A DNA stretch of 64,000 nt from Epinephelus fuscoguttatus (lineage: Eukaryota > Chordata > Actinopteri > Perciformes > Serranidae), in the NCBI RefSeq assembly GCF_011397635.1, contig NC_064759.1, positions 13,536,428-13,600,427 of the forward strand, written 5' to 3'. The position numbers and the translations under genes were made by a program. This document shows, piece after piece, positions 51,622-64,000 of the stretch. The notes beneath the pieces are model-generated. The model searched no databases, was not told the DNA's origin, and worked only from the letters and a program-made list of their open reading frames with translations. The stretch's first letter is position 1. Each line of letters begins with the position of its first letter.

Positions 51622-54600
51622 ATGCCTTCGCCATCGGACTCCAGCAGCGTGGCTTCGGCCTCGGGGTCTCGGGGCTGGTCGGACAGCCGCAGGGGCATGT
51701 CGGGCCGGGGGCCTGGTGGGGCACGGTTACTCCTGTACCTGGGGCTTTGCCACCTGGGCCTTGGAGCCATGGTTCTGGCCTTCTCCTTCACCAGCATGGC
51801 CTTCACCTCCTCAGCCCGTGTGAGGCAGTCCTGTCCATTCTGGGCTGGCTTCTTTGTAAGTGTGAATCTGACTGAGAACATATAGTATTAAAAATATAAT
51901 GGGAAAGATGTTCTGATGCATGTGGTGTGTGTTTGCAGGTGGTGGCATCAGGGATAGTTGGAATAATCTCATGGAGGAGACCTCTGACGCTGGTGGTATG
52001 TATGTTTCTACATGATAAAAGGAGCATTCAAGTCTCTCGGCTGTAGGTGTAAAACCATGTGTCACTGAGGGTAAAGAGGATCACAGGAGCCTAAAAAACC
52101 TCAGGTGTTGCTCCAGGATATGCACCATGAAGCATAAAATAAACAGGTGGCCCTCAGCCAGAAGTCCTTGAGGGGTCCCTAGAAAAATGGGGAATAGTTT
52201 AAATGTTTAGTCTGTAGGATTTAGTGGCGTCAGGCAGTGAGGTTGCAGAACTGAAACTTCTCCTGTGTGCCAAGCTTCGCTGATGCAGAAACAAAAATGG
52301 CACTATCGAGAGCCAGTGTTTGATTTGTCCATTCTGGGCTATTGTTGAAACTCTGTAGGAGAAGACCCTCTCCATGAATTGACAGCTCATTGTGAGGTAA
52401 TAAAACACAACTTTCTTTTTAATTTTCAGGAGATTCTAAACTATTAAAAACATAGTTATGAATATGATATTCTATTACCGCCAACAGATGCCCCTAAATG
52501 CTACACATGAGACTGTTAATTCATGATAGAAGTGAACCCTTTGTGATTAAGAGTCATTAAAATAACTGTTCTGATCATAGGTTTCATCTCCTCCACAGTT
52601 ATCTCCTCAACTGAAGCTGACAACAATAAAATTCTACTCCTAATCATATCTAAATACCAAATTCTGTTCAGATCCCTGAAGCAAAATATTATCAAATGGG
52701 GGTCAGTGACCTAACATATATAAATTTGGACATGAAAAAGGTAGAGAACCACTGATATAAACTGACGTGACAGGTTGACAAAACTATCCCACCATACATT
52801 CCCTTTAGTGGCTGCTCTTCAGCAGATTTTATGTCTTGGAATTGAACGTAGTCAAATATCCGTCTTACCTGAGCACTTTAGGGACTTCACATCCTGTTGT
52901 CTTAAAAGACGAGGTTCAAAGTTTATTCATAACTGTAGGAGCAGCAGTTGAAAAATGAAAGAGCCTTTAAGTGGGTCCTGCACTTTAAAGGGCTCCTATG
53001 TTAAGGCATAGCTGTAAAATGTTTTCATATTTTTACATGAAAAATACTGTTTTACTTTGAGCCTTGATTTTGCATATTCATGTATTTAATTCAATAAAAT
53101 TACACTCAAACTAAGACACCCACGGCTAATTTGAGGTTAGTCAATTTGGAAATGACATGGAGGGCAAAAAGTGTGCATCCAAAAACCAATCCAAGTTCTT
53201 CACTGATGAGCGGACCCAAAGAAAACCTGCAGATTTTTTTTTTCTATTTGTTTTTTTTTTTTTTTTTACATTTTACAGCGCTGATCCAGAATAAAAATCT
53301 TCAGCATTTGGCAGAATGTTTTGTTTTTATTTTTGGTTGTAATGTGATAACCCATCTTCATTTAAAACTCCAGTGTGTAGGATTTAAGGGGCATCTATCG
53401 GCAGACATGGTATATAATATTCACAACTTCCTCCAGTGTATAATCACCTAAAAAATAAAATCATTGTGATTTCATTCACTTAGATTGCGCTGTTTGTATC
53501 TACATACAGAGCAGGTCCTCTTCCACGGAATCTTACATGTTGTTCTACAGTAGCCCAGAATGGACAAATCAAACACTGCTCTAGACAGGACCATTCACTT
53601 TTTCACGTCGGCCACCAGTTCCTCTGCATGCTTGGCACACGGGAGACGTTTTAGTTCCGCAACCTCACTGCTAGATGCCACTAAACCAACCCTACACATT
53701 TAAGATAACTTTTGTTTTGTTCAATCTGCGGAAAATCTGCTGAGGCGTAACTTCTGTGCACAGATTTTGTGTGGGCCTGCTGATTAGCTGGCTGAAGTTC
53801 TGTTTATTAGTGAAGTCACCTGGCATAGCCTTTGGTTGGAAGAATAAAACTGCACGCTCTCAGCCCTCTGTGGCACGAGTTTTGACACCTTGCGTCAAAT
53901 CAAAACACGACTCTGTGTCTCCCCCCCCCCCCCCCCGCAGGTGTCACTGTTCATGTTGCTGTCTGCGGTGTGTGTGATCCTCAGCCTGGCCGGCTCCATG
54001 CTCTCCTGTCAGAACGCGCAGATGGTCAAGTCTATGCTCACCTGCCAGGTACACAACATTATACAAGTGTTGTCTTGTGCCTCGTGCAGAAATGCCCTTC
54101 CAGCCAGAAGCATGGGTAACGTGTCAGGGATAACTGGAAATATGTTTTTAGTGTGTGGTCCAGTACTTCACGCTAAAACTCTGTGTATGGGAATGTGTGT
54201 AGGTGGAGAATGGTGTGTGCGTGTGCTGCGCGCCCACTCACTCCTGCTCCATCACAGAAGAGGAGACCCTGGTGCTCTACCTGAATGCTGACTGTCACTC
54301 AGTCAGGCATCAGCTGAAGGTGGGTAGGATGTGTCTCTGTCACTTTATCATAGCTTCACAGTTTCTCAAGTATATCTTAGAATAATAGACAGGTGCCCAC
54401 ATGCTCACTGAAACACCTTTTCCTTGCTGTAATACTGCCTCAGTATTCATACACAATATTAAGATATAAAGCGATTGGGGAGACAGCACAGTCCTTGTTT
54501 TATGCAAAAATCAAGACAAGTCAAGTTTTTACAAAATACAGACTTCCCTCTTTTTATTACTAGCCTTCCTCTGAAGTTCAGTGGGGAAATACAAAGTCAA

Positions 54601-57600
54601 ACTATCCTATAAATGTGACATATTCTTACCAATAAAATGCCTCTATGTTGTCAGATGTTGATTTTCTGAATGCATATCTCTCTAAAGGACCTTCTGTTCA
54701 GTGCATGCGGTCTCAGCATTCTCTCCACCATCATCTGTACTCTGTCCACTGTGACGTGCAGCATCCACATATTCTCCCTGGACCTCGTGCACCTGGTGAG
54801 TACAGACACAGCACATTTCACATTTACCAGACTGGCTTTTTTTTCCCCCATAAATGACAAGTGCTCAGCAATAAACCACACAGCTGCACATTTGAGAACA
54901 GATTTTGTACAAATGCTGCAGTTAGTTAAATCCTTTGTATGATGGCGATGTGTTTCCCACTCTCCCCGCCCAGCTGGCCCCGCATCGCTCTCGTTCAGTC
55001 AACCCAGAATGCACCACTCCTCAGGACGCCTTCCTGACCAACATCATGGACTTTGAGGAGTTTGTCCCACCCATCCCTCCGCCCCCGTACTATCCTCCTG
55101 AGTACACCTGCAGCTCTGAAACAGACGCTCAGAGGTACCACACCTAATACGTATTATTACACATCACTTGTGCACAGTGAGTAATAATCATACACGCAAT
55201 TACAATACAAAGAAAATGATTTATATTTGTGTTACCGCCCAGCATCACTTACAATGGCTCCATGGAGAGCCCTGTTCCTCTCTACCCCACCGACTGCCCT
55301 CCTCCGTATGAGGCTGTGATGGGACAAAGAGCTGCAAGCCAGGTGAGGATGTGTGTGTGTGTACCTGTGTGTGTTTTATGTGTGATGTCCTATGCTGATC
55401 CTTGTCTACTTTGACTGTCAAGGCAACAGTGTTTGATCCCCATGGCACTGAGCTGTCTGGAGAGAGAGGGACTTCAACTGCCTTCAGTGGAGAAGGTGAG
55501 AAGAGCTTTTAAATGTCAGCAATGTGCTGAAAGGAGGGGATTTGGGGGTGCTCTGGGGTCCTGGATCAGGATCAGGGAGTGTGTATTTTAAAGTGGGAAT
55601 AGGCAAGTTTTATTGCTTTAACTTATCAGTATGAAGTATATAGAATAATGACTCAGTGTTAAGATTGGGTCGCAGCTGGGAGAAATTTTCCTCAAGGGCT
55701 TTCTACCCGATGGGATCTCTTTAAGGTTAGAGCAAAAGTCGTGATTTGGGTTAAAATGAATAGATTTCTGTCAGGGAGAACAAAGATTTCTCCCATGTGC
55801 GATTGGTTCCCTATAATCCTCGCTTTCACGATGCAATTCTGTTTGCCACTGGGAACAACCTCCAGGGAAAATGAAGCCTCCATTTATGGCTCAAAGGAAG
55901 TGCATCAACCATTGCAGAACCTAAACAGGAAGAAGATAGCACTTTTGTTTTCCACAACTATCAGTAGCTATCCCCAATTACCAAAGAGTATCAGTGCAAG
56001 TTTTTTTGCATGTGCAATCCCCGGTAGTTAAAACGGCAGACGGTGGAACAAATGAGGTAACTGTGGTAAACAAAATTCAGTGTGTCCTGTGTTGCTGTTG
56101 GTTACTAGCCTCCTGGGAAAATAGAAAGCAATTCAGTTGTTTTTGTGACAGCAGCATTTTTTGTCTAACCTTTATTTAAAAAGACACATTGATATTATTA
56201 ATAATAAAGGCTTACCTACTTTTCTTCATTAGTGTCCATGGACAGTGGATCTCTGCTGATGTCAGAGATTGTGGACATCCCTGATGATTCCTCCCCCTCT
56301 GAGGACTCCTGTCTGATGGAGGTCGGGCTGAGGACTCAGGGGGACAGGGGCAACAGGAACGCTGGCGAGGGGGGAGACGGAGGAGACAGTGGGGAGTACA
56401 TCAGCTTTCGTGGTCCCCCGTCTCAGACGCCAGAGAGTCCTCTGGCAGGAGGACCGAGAGCCAGGCGCTTCATCAGAGGAGAGCGGTCCAACTCGTGCTC
56501 TTCGCCCAGCACGGCAACCACCACATACAGGTGAGGACAAGTTCAGTTTAATAATGTCAAAGCTGTACAGTCAGTGGTGTTATTTTGTGCTCTCCTGTTT
56601 TGTCCCGCAGGTCTCCAGTATTGCGTCGCCAGGCCATGCTTGCTAGTAGCTGTTCCCAGCTGGAAGCAATAGGGAAATCCACATCTCCGCAGCAGTCCTC
56701 TGTCCCAGAGTTTCGAGTTCGCCCCTCCATTCCCTCACACCAAGGAGCTGCCCCATTCTCCTCTGCTCCTCCCATTTCGTTGTCCCCAGCTGCCAGTGAG
56801 CAGAGTGGTGGTCAGGGTAATGGGCCACCCCTCCCAGGCCAACCATTGTACCTTCGACGAAGGGCTGGTAAAGGTGAGAAGGATGGAGAGGGTGTGAGGA
56901 GGGGTAGTGAAGGACTCCTGCGTCTTGTGAGGTCACACAGTGAGCCAGGCCTCGGCTCTTCGACTGATACAGGTAAGTCCCACACGAAAAAGGAGTACAT
57001 CACCTACATTACTGTTTCAGTGTCTATAACCTGTCCTTGTATCTCCTCCTCTGTAGTTGACTTTGGCTCTGGAGGCAGCAAAGTATCTATGGACACAGGT
57101 AAGAGCTTATATCTGCACGGCTTTAGGATGTGATATTTTGGTGGCTCAGTGATCTAAAGCACAAAATATCTGGCTTTGTTGCATGTCATCACTCTCTCTT
57201 CCTCTCTGTCTCTTTTGACATTCAACTGCCAGATTATAGACAAAAAAGCCCAAAAGGAAATACCTCCAAATTGTTTAGATGAGACACAATTCAGCCCATT
57301 TGCACCTAATGGCCGCCATTTATCTCTTACAAACAAGTGCAGATTGAAACACCGGAGGAGACGTACAAATCTGTCCCTGTGCGCATGTGATTTATGAAAA
57401 TCCACTGTACTTCCACAACATCTAAATTAGCAGTGATTTGATTACAGATTGATAAATTAGATTCTGCTTTGCAAACAATAATGTGCCTCACTAGCTCCTC
57501 ATTTACATGTCACACATCCTGATTTATGAATGCTGCGATTCTTGTCCTGTGAAAAAGCTCACGTAGCAAAGTAATGGGATATGTCATGGGACATAGCAAA

Positions 57601-60098
57601 TGAGCTGCAGTGGTTACTGGGCTTCACTGCAGGAAGTCCACAATATTGTGCTGCAGGGATGGAAGTTGGTGTCACATTGGTTCCTTCGTCAAAAAGCAAA
57701 TTGGATTTTTATATTAGATTTTGCAGAAAATACAGAAAATATGATCTGTGGCAAACAAAAGTTTATGATACTTACATGTTTTGTTCAGCAAGATTATCTA
57801 TATGATCCCCGCTTTTCAATTTTTTTAAGCATAAATGCAATCATCAGAGATATAAAGCTAACATAAGGTGATAATCAAACTACACTACAGTCGTATGACT
57901 TCAGTGTTGCTACCACAATGAGGCTGTTAAGCCATGTGTGGCGTGATGATGTTCTGCAGTCTCATTTAGCCATTTGTTAGCAATCGCCTTTTATAAGATA
58001 TGTAAAAGCTGAAAATGTGAAAGTCTCTTGAGCTTGTGCTAACCACAGACCTTATGTCAAGCATCTAACCAAAATTCCATTAAAAACCCCTCTGACTCTG
58101 AGACGAGGGAGCCAGGAGTGCATAAATGCTAACTCATGTCCGGGTGTTAGGACTCATTCCTTCAGCACTTTCTATGAACCTGCATCTTTGAGAGTTCAAG
58201 TAGCTCATTGTACCTCTACCTTTTACAGAAGATTTATAATATTGACTTTTACATTTCAACACAATCATATGCTTGCATTGTTTCTCACAGAGCATGAGGA
58301 CAGTCTGGCATATTTTATTATAGACAGTAAATCCAATACTCTGTGCTAAACTACAGTTTCCAAAAAGAATCTCACAGCTGACAGAGAGAGACCCAGAATG
58401 TTTGTGTATTCTGAGCTGTTTCTTGATGACTTAAGTATGAGGTCTTGTGGTGCCAACCTGATGTCAGAAAGGTAGTGATCCTGCTGTTAAATGTCAGTGA
58501 CCTTCTCATTTCCCCTTTTTAAAAATGCAGTCAGGGAGTTTATTTTGCATTGTAACCTTTTTTTTAGTAGTTTATTCAGTATTGTGTTTGGTTTGGCTCT
58601 CACTGAGGTTCAATTCAGCTATATCATAATAAAGTTTATTTATATAGCACTCATCAAAACCAGCATTACAAAGTGCTTTACACATAAAACACAACAATAA
58701 AATACAGAGTTTATGTTTGGCTTACCAGGCAAGCAGACGGGAAAAAGAGGAGTAAACTAAAGAATGATGATTTAAAAACATAATTAAAACACCAAGGAAA
58801 GATGTAAAAACAATAGGTGAGTTATAACTAAAATAGAGCAGAGGTCAGAGGTGCAATGTCTCGAGTACAATGCAGTGTAACACAGTAGTTAAGAATAAAA
58901 CCTGAAATGTGAAGGCAAAATACAGGAAAGCCTTTTGATAAAGGTAAGTCTTTATAAATAATTCAAAAGGAGATACTGACGCAGCGAGCAGGAGTTCCTC
59001 AGGCGGGTCTTTCCACAGCTGGAGAGCCCTGAAGGCAAACACTCAGCTCCCTTCAGTCTTAAAGCGTGAGGTGGGAACAGTTAGCAGGTTCGTGCCTGAG
59101 GATCAGAGGGTAACGTGACGGTAGTTCTGATATATATTCTAGGGCCAGGCCGTGAAGGGCTTTGAAAGTAGTTAAATCAATCCCAAAACAAATGAGCAGC
59201 CAGTGTAAAGTCATTAAAATTAGATCAATGTGTTCTCTTTTTCTGTTTAAAGAAGCTTGATTTTGAGCTTCTGTATCTAAAATCTGTTTCTGACTCCATC
59301 TCTTACAGGTCCGTCCTCTGAGGCATGTCTGCTGCCCCGCACCTCTTTACCTCCTGCCACAGCTCTACCAAGGAAAGGCAGCGTGAAATCAGCAGCCACA
59401 GGGTTGCAGGTCCCCTCCAAACCTCCCCCCACCTCTCCACTGCGTTTACCTAAAGACTGTCACCGTTCCCTAGGAGACCTTAAGGTTCGTCTTAAAATAG
59501 CTGATACAGAAGCAGCAAATATCTGAAAATACAAAAGCAAAAGCTGGACTGATGTTTGACTTTCTTATTTCATCATCTTGACTGATTCTTCAGGTGACTC
59601 GGGGTCTGGTGGCTCGCTTCCTGCAGCGCTCCAAACGCAACCTGTCACCCTCTTCCGAGCATGCTGGGAGCACAGGGCAGGGGCCTAAGAGGAGGAGTGG
59701 AGTTGAGGGCGCTGCCACCAACCACCTGCCCTTGGAGCAAGTATGACACCACTTCTGATTTAACACCACCATGTCAGAATAATTCAGTGTTCCTGCGAAT
59801 AAATCCACCTGCTTTTTGTCTTAAATTTGTGCTTGGAAAAACTCCCCTCCAGGTGTTGCTGACCCCTTGGAACGCCAGCCGAGGACACCCCGCCCATCAC
59901 CCTCATCGCCGTGGACACCACCACTCCCATAGTGACAGTCGACACAACAGGCACCACGGCGGTCGGGTGCCAGAGGGGATCCACCTGCGCAGTTGTGGGG
60001 ATTTAAGTTCCTCATCCTCATTGTCACTACGTCGATTAGTGACACCTCATCCACCGCATGGGTCATCAGGCGCTCTCTACTCAGAGTCTGTGCTGTGA
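51622..60098 (+). CDS. entrep3: Endosomal transmembrane epsin interactor 3 (FAM189B)
   Basis: Fourteen coding exons: 51622-51855, 51939-51995, 53941-54048, 54203-54319, 54688-54795, 54974-55134, 55243-55342, 55423-55495, 56233-56530, 56611-56972, 57057-57098, 59309-59484, 59594-59740 and 59853-60098. Every junction keeps frame with GT/AG, giving about 742 residues (human about 670). The start MPSPSDSS matches the human start region. Four hydrophobic segments lie at about 36-58, 73-90, 95-120 and 173-205, a CD20-like four-pass layout. The cytoplasmic tail has PPxY motifs (PPPPYYPPEY; CPPPYEAV), which in the ENTREP family bind WW domains of HECT ubiquitin ligases such as ITCH. Conserved tail blocks: ETDAQSITYNGSM, SLGDLK and LRSCGDLSSSSSL. 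Likely an endosomal adaptor; the ligase role is inferred from the family. The middle of the tail is poorly conserved and low-complexity. Confidence 0.95.
52199..52519. mobile_element. TTAA-flanked palindromic MITE, copy 5
   Basis: In entrep3 intron 2. It has TTAA at both ends, a left 'gtctgtaggatttagtggcg' and a diverged inverted right end. Confidence 0.65.
53362..53703. mobile_element. TTAA-flanked palindromic MITE, copy 6
   Basis: 342 bases in entrep3 intron 2: 'ttaaaactccagtgtgtagg' at the left and 'gctagatgccactaaaccaa' to 'cacatttaa' at the right. The interior includes 'agcccagaatggacaaatca'. Confidence 0.75.
57640..58170. repeat. Dispersed repeat shared with 8240-8810
   Basis: In the 2.2-kb entrep3 intron after exon 11. 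It shares the ordered blocks described for the kcnn3 intron copy, including 'aaccacagaccttatgtcaa' and 'gtgttaggactcattcct'. Confidence 0.6.
58624..59250. repeat. Dispersed repeat in entrep3 intron
   Basis: 'aaagtttatttatatagcac' then 'tcatcaaaacc' and 'acaaagtgctttacacataa', followed by 'aggccgtgaagggctttgaa' and 'gagcagccagtgtaaag', all typical words of a common fish element. Class not resolved. Confidence 0.55.
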
Positions 60099-60662
60099 GG
60101 AGGGGAGGAATAAGGGAGGGATGGAGGAGGTTGACAAGGTTGTGAGGAAGACGGGGATAGGAGGCTGATTAAAAGGAGAGTCTGAGGCAGTGCAGTGGAG
60201 ATATCTATCGTCCCTCCTTTTCCTCTTTGTCACCTGCGTTTCCTGAAGCCAACTGTGCAAATGGCCTTATTCAGTGGTGCTCTTTATCACTCTGAACATC
60301 AGCCCAGAGCTCACGCTTCTCCACTCTTCAACATCAGTGAAACAGTCACTAGATGCTTATTTCTGGTGGTTCGAACATAAGAAAAAAAAATCGGAGACAA
60401 ACAACCAGAAGCATCTTTTTCCCTCTCTCAAAACTCATCTGAACACATATCTTCCTCAAGACTGGAGACCGATCTCAACTGGCATTCATGCTACAACAAC
60501 CACTTACTCACATGTACATTCAGTCTAATTATAATAATGATTATGGGTTGCAATATGCTTCTGGCCCTTTTGTACATTGCTATTCATCCGCAGGATCGCT
60601 CAGGTGAAGTGATCACAGAAACCCTTATTTTGTCTTCCATTTATAAAAGAAAAAAGCATCTC

Positions 60663-61333
60663 AATAAACATAGCTAGCTGAGTCCAATGTAAGATAAACA
60701 GATGAGGCTGCACACGGAAAAACCCTTAACTGAGTTGCTGATTTTGTCTTCTTTTTTTTTCTTTTTTTTCAATTCAGATTCCCACTTTCTCCACGTTTTT
60801 CCACCTCCACACTGGCCTTCAAAAAAGAAAAGGCAGCCAGCATTTTTAACACTGACATTAATGCACGCCACAGACACATGCTCAGCCTTTGAAACGTATT
60901 CCCTGTGGGTGGCCCCTGGACACGGTGGTTTGATTTGCATATGTGCATGTTTTGCTACAGCCTTCCAAATACAACAGGAACCTTGTGCATTCAATCCTGA
61001 CCGTCTGTGTAACTAAATAACATGTCCTCAGAATGTCTTTATCTGCATGTTTTTGACAATGCTTCTTACTTTTTTTCCTCTTGCACCCGAGACCTATGAT
61101 AGTAGCCATTTGAAATGTGTTTGTGTTTATAGGTAGCTGAAGGGGAAGGTCGAAGATGCGCAGTGCTCCCAAAGTTTTATGCCAGATGGCTCCAAACATG
61201 CCTCTGCATCCTAATTTGAGTTTGAGGTTTTGAACATGTTTCAAGTGCACTGGCTTCAGCAGCCAGATCCTGTACGATAAGAGGTGTAAATTGCACTGTG
61301 ACTCTGATGACGAGAAGAGTCTTTTGCAATAAA
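60663..61333 (+). terminator. Candidate poly(A) signals of entrep3
   Basis: AATAAA at 60663-60668 and again at 61328-61333, about 0.57 and 1.23 kb after the stop. Either or both could end the transcript. Confidence 0.4.
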
Positions 61334-62128
61334 TGTACAGAAAAATTTGTCATGAGGTTGGGCTCCACACAATGTGTTGGAATGGTTCTTTTGCAGGGGG
61401 TTGTGGATGGGTGGTAAATAAAAAACAAAAAAGACTTGATGGATCTGGCAGCTCTGGATACTGGGTTTTGAAGTATATAAATATTTGTGTCAGATTGGAG
61501 TTTTATTCTTTGGAAAGTCTTTTTGGTGTGCTCACTAAGTGATGATATTGACTCCATATCAGTAAAGGCACATTTTGGATACAGTCATATGTATGTACCT
61601 AATTTTAATAATGTACACGCATACACACTTTGCCTGCACACAAACACAGGCACACCCATACACTCCCTTATTAAGGCACTGAGCTGTATTTCTACCTCCT
61701 GTCTTGCATAAAACATTATTTATTTGAAGAAATGTATATCTGTATGGCAGGCTTAACAGAATAGAGCCTTGAAATCTGAATAATAAATGTAACTAAATAT
61801 GACACCTAATCCAGATTTTAAATGCAGTGTCAATGGCAAAACTTTCAATGCAAGATATGTATTTGAAAATATGAAATAAATGATAGGCATCAAATAAAAA
61901 TACCCATGTTGATGTTTTGTACATATTATAAAGGGAAAAATAATATTCAAGTTTTTTTTATTTATTATTATTTTTAATTAAATTTAATCTAATTAAATAA
62001 AATGGTATTTTATTTATTTTTTAAAATTTTATTATTTCTTTTTTCTCTTTTTTTTTTTTTTTTTTTAATCTCGCTTCTCTACTTTAAGTAACACAAGGCT
62101 CACCACCTGGCAAATCCAATTCTCACTC

Positions 62129-62219
62129 ATCTCCCCACTCCACCTAAACACCACCTCTTCTCAAACCCTATTGGCCAGCCAGTGTGAAAGCCCATCCTGG
62201 TTCGATGGCACCGGCCAAT
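62129..62219 (+). promoter_or_regulatory. SRE-like and CCAAT elements upstream of fdps
   Basis: ATCTCCCCAC (62129-62138) differs at one position from the classic sterol regulatory element ATCACCCCAC. An inverted CCAAT box (ATTGG, 62170-62174) and a direct CCAAT box (62215-62219) follow. Established knowledge: vertebrate FDPS is induced by SREBP together with NF-Y at CCAAT boxes. The elements lie about 250-340 bases before the fdps start codon. Site use is inferred. Confidence 0.55.
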
Positions 62220-62470
62220 CAAATCGCTCAATGTCAAATGGAGCCTTCCGAAGTCCACGCCCATATGCACCACCCGCGATGGCGCTTGGGAAATTCAGTT
62301 CTACTGCTTTGTATTAAAACCGACGGCGTCGTGACAGCGAACTACAACCCGCACATCCTGGTTTGAGGAGACGTTCACAGACTTCAGTTTGACAGCAAGA
62401 CGAATAAACAGAAGATTAACTATTTTGCTGTATCACACCGAACTGTTTGGGATAAGAGGACAGTGTTATT

Positions 62471-63338
62471 ATGGTATGTAAAGGCGTGTGTATGAACAAA
62501 AAGATAATTTTATTCGGTTTGATATGGCTAACTTTGTAAACAGGCAGGATGCTGGATGACAATGTAAGCTAACGTCAGCTAACGCTTCTTCTCACGATAA
62601 GGAACTAGCTAATCATAGTTATCTTGACCTAATCCCTGCTCTTGTTTACTGCTCTCACTGGGCTAACAGACCATGGTGCTAACTGGCTTAGCAGTTTACC
62701 TAAACCGCATAAATGTAACGTTATGTGGTTTATAAAAGTAACGTTAGCTAGGTAGTGTTACGGTCCGGCAAGTTTGAGTCCAGCTTGTTAACAGTAGCTG
62801 AGGAGGGCATTTGGACGGTTGAGAATGAGACGCCTGCTGAGCTTGGTCGTTGATGCCCGTAAAGTAATCCGGACCATGTGGTACGCTGTCTCCCCGCACA
62901 AGCTAAAAACTACATATGTCCTGCTGTGCACCTCCTCTTTCCAGGGGGACAGCATTTGCAACGGGACGCAGAGCAGCAAAAAGGCGTTGCTGTCAGATCC
63001 TCGGCTGTTTGACGCCCAGTTTGACGAGCTGGTGATGGAGCTCTCAGAGCGGGACCTTACCGATCCAGCGTTGGCTGATGCTCTGAACAGGTTAAAAGAG
63101 GTGTGTGTGTGTATGTGTACTGTGTGTCTACTGAGTTACATCTGACAAGTGCTCAAGTGTTACTTCACGTGGTTCCTCCCATCTGCGTCCTTCTTAGGTG
63201 TTGGTGTACAATTCACCTGGAGGTAAGAGGAACCGAGGTCTGTCTGTGATTGGCTCACTGAGGGAGCTTCTGCCACCCACTCAGCTCACACAGGACACCG
63301 TGCGGCGGGCTCTGGTGGTTGGATGGTGCATTGAGTTG
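62471..63338 (+). CDS. fdps: Farnesyl diphosphate synthase, 5' end (partial)
   Basis: Coding exons 62471-62473 (the ATG alone, then gtatgt), 62945-63100 and 63198-63338; the gene continues right of the window. Junctions are GT/AG and in frame: M|GDSICNGTQSSKK ... ALNRLKE|VLVYNSPGGKRNRGLS ... VVGWCIEL|. The GGKxxRGL motif contributes the Lys/Arg that bind isopentenyl diphosphate in this family, and VGWCIEL directly precedes the region that would hold the first Asp-rich motif, which is not in view. The enzyme condenses dimethylallyl and geranyl diphosphate with isopentenyl diphosphate to farnesyl diphosphate, feeding sterols and protein prenylation. The short N-terminus fits the cytosolic/peroxisomal isoform. 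Start chosen because the splice joins ATG directly to the conserved frame. Confidence 0.95.
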
Positions 63339-63789
63339 GTAAGGACGTGTGATATGTTAAAAGAAGAAACTGCATTGTTGCACATAAACTAATAAAACCA
63401 CACATCAGTTAGCCACACCTGTCCACTGGGTGACAAGTTTCGTTATTACAGAAGGCACCCTGATAATGTCAGTGCTGGAGGGAGGTTTCATGTCAATTAC
63501 TTAAAAAAAAAAGTACTAATATCACACTGTAAAAATACTCCATTACAAGTAAAAGTCCACCATTGGAAATGTTACTTGACTAGAAGCATGTTAGTGTAAT
63601 CAGGAGAATGTACTTAAAGTATTAAAAGGAAAAGTAATGTTCTCAGGAAAAATGTCCCCTTTGATTATTATACTTACAGATATTAAGTCTAGATTATTGT
63701 TGCTCTTGCAATAAACCTAAAAGCAGAATTTTACTTGAGTTGGTTGAGGTGGAGCCTGTTTTAAACTATAAAAAGATTATTTTCATTAC

Positions 63790-63850
63790 AGGTTAATCTG
63801 CTGATTATTTTCTCCATTAGTCAATTAACGGGTTTCTTCTGTAAAAAATA
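63790..63850. repeat. Fragment of the 'gcaactaa..attatt' dispersed repeat
   Basis: 'aatctgctgattattttctc' then 'cattagtcaattaacgggtt' resembles the right part of the element at 42820-43125. It lies in fdps intron 3. Confidence 0.4.
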
Positions 63851-63940
63851 GGGAGAACAGCCGTCAAGGTCAAAGTGACACCTTCACAATGTTTGTCTTG
63901 TCCAACCAGTCGTCCACACCTCAATATTATTACAGATGCA

Positions 63941-63945
63941 TTAAA

Positions 63946-63977
<32 letters not shown>

Positions 63978-63980
63978 AAA
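63941..63980. repeat. T run followed by A run
   Basis: An AT-only stretch of T9 then about 23 A, able to fold back on itself. Confidence 0.8.
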
Positions 63981-64000
63981 GCATCAATGGAACCATGAAC

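Overview
The window is vertebrate nuclear DNA, almost certainly from a spiny-rayed teleost fish. Genes are split into short exons with GT/AG introns. (CA)n/(GT)n microsatellites are frequent, there are several copies of TTAA-flanked palindromic elements and hAT elements of the kind common in fish, and no operon-like spacing. Five protein genes can be read exon by exon: kcnn3 (3' end only, + strand), rps27 (- strand), rab13 (+), entrep3/fam189b (+) and fdps (5' end only, +). From established knowledge, all five human orthologues lie in 1q21-q22, and human RPS27 and RAB13 are neighbours transcribed away from each other, so this is a conserved vertebrate synteny block.

Layout. 1-10.6 kb: the last three coding exons of kcnn3 and its introns, holding the calmodulin-binding domain and C-terminal tail of a small-conductance Ca-activated K channel. 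10.6-30.4 kb: a gene-poor stretch between the 3' ends of kcnn3 and rps27, with a purine-rich and then pyrimidine-rich kcnn3 3' flank, microsatellites and several inverted-repeat elements; I see no coding exon I can support there. 30.4-34.7 kb: rps27, four coding exons on the - strand, with a large foldback element in intron 3. 34.7-38.4 kb: divergent intergenic region between rps27 and rab13, carrying a 1.36-kb hAT-type element and the rab13 promoter region. 38.4-45.6 kb: rab13, eight coding exons, with nested transposable elements in intron 2. 45.6-50.2 kb: rab13 3' flank with decayed tandem repeats and more elements. 50.2-61.4 kb: entrep3, promoter region and 14 coding exons. 62.1-64 kb: fdps promoter and first three coding exons, running off the window.

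The genes do not form one pathway. kcnn3 is membrane excitability, rps27 is the 40S ribosome, rab13 is junction and recycling traffic, entrep3 is a four-pass endosomal membrane protein with PPxY motifs, and fdps is isoprenoid/sterol synthesis. One loose link is known biochemistry: FDPS makes farnesyl diphosphate, the precursor of the geranylgeranyl lipid that the rab13 C-terminal cysteine motif would carry.

I found no evidence for a wholly new system. The best second-look items are a kcnn3 exon bracketed by complementary GT/CA repeats, a poly(C) tract forming the splice acceptor of entrep3 exon 3, a uORF-rich rab13 leader with a perfect CArG box upstream, an SRE-like/CCAAT cluster before fdps, and several layers of nested inverted-repeat elements.
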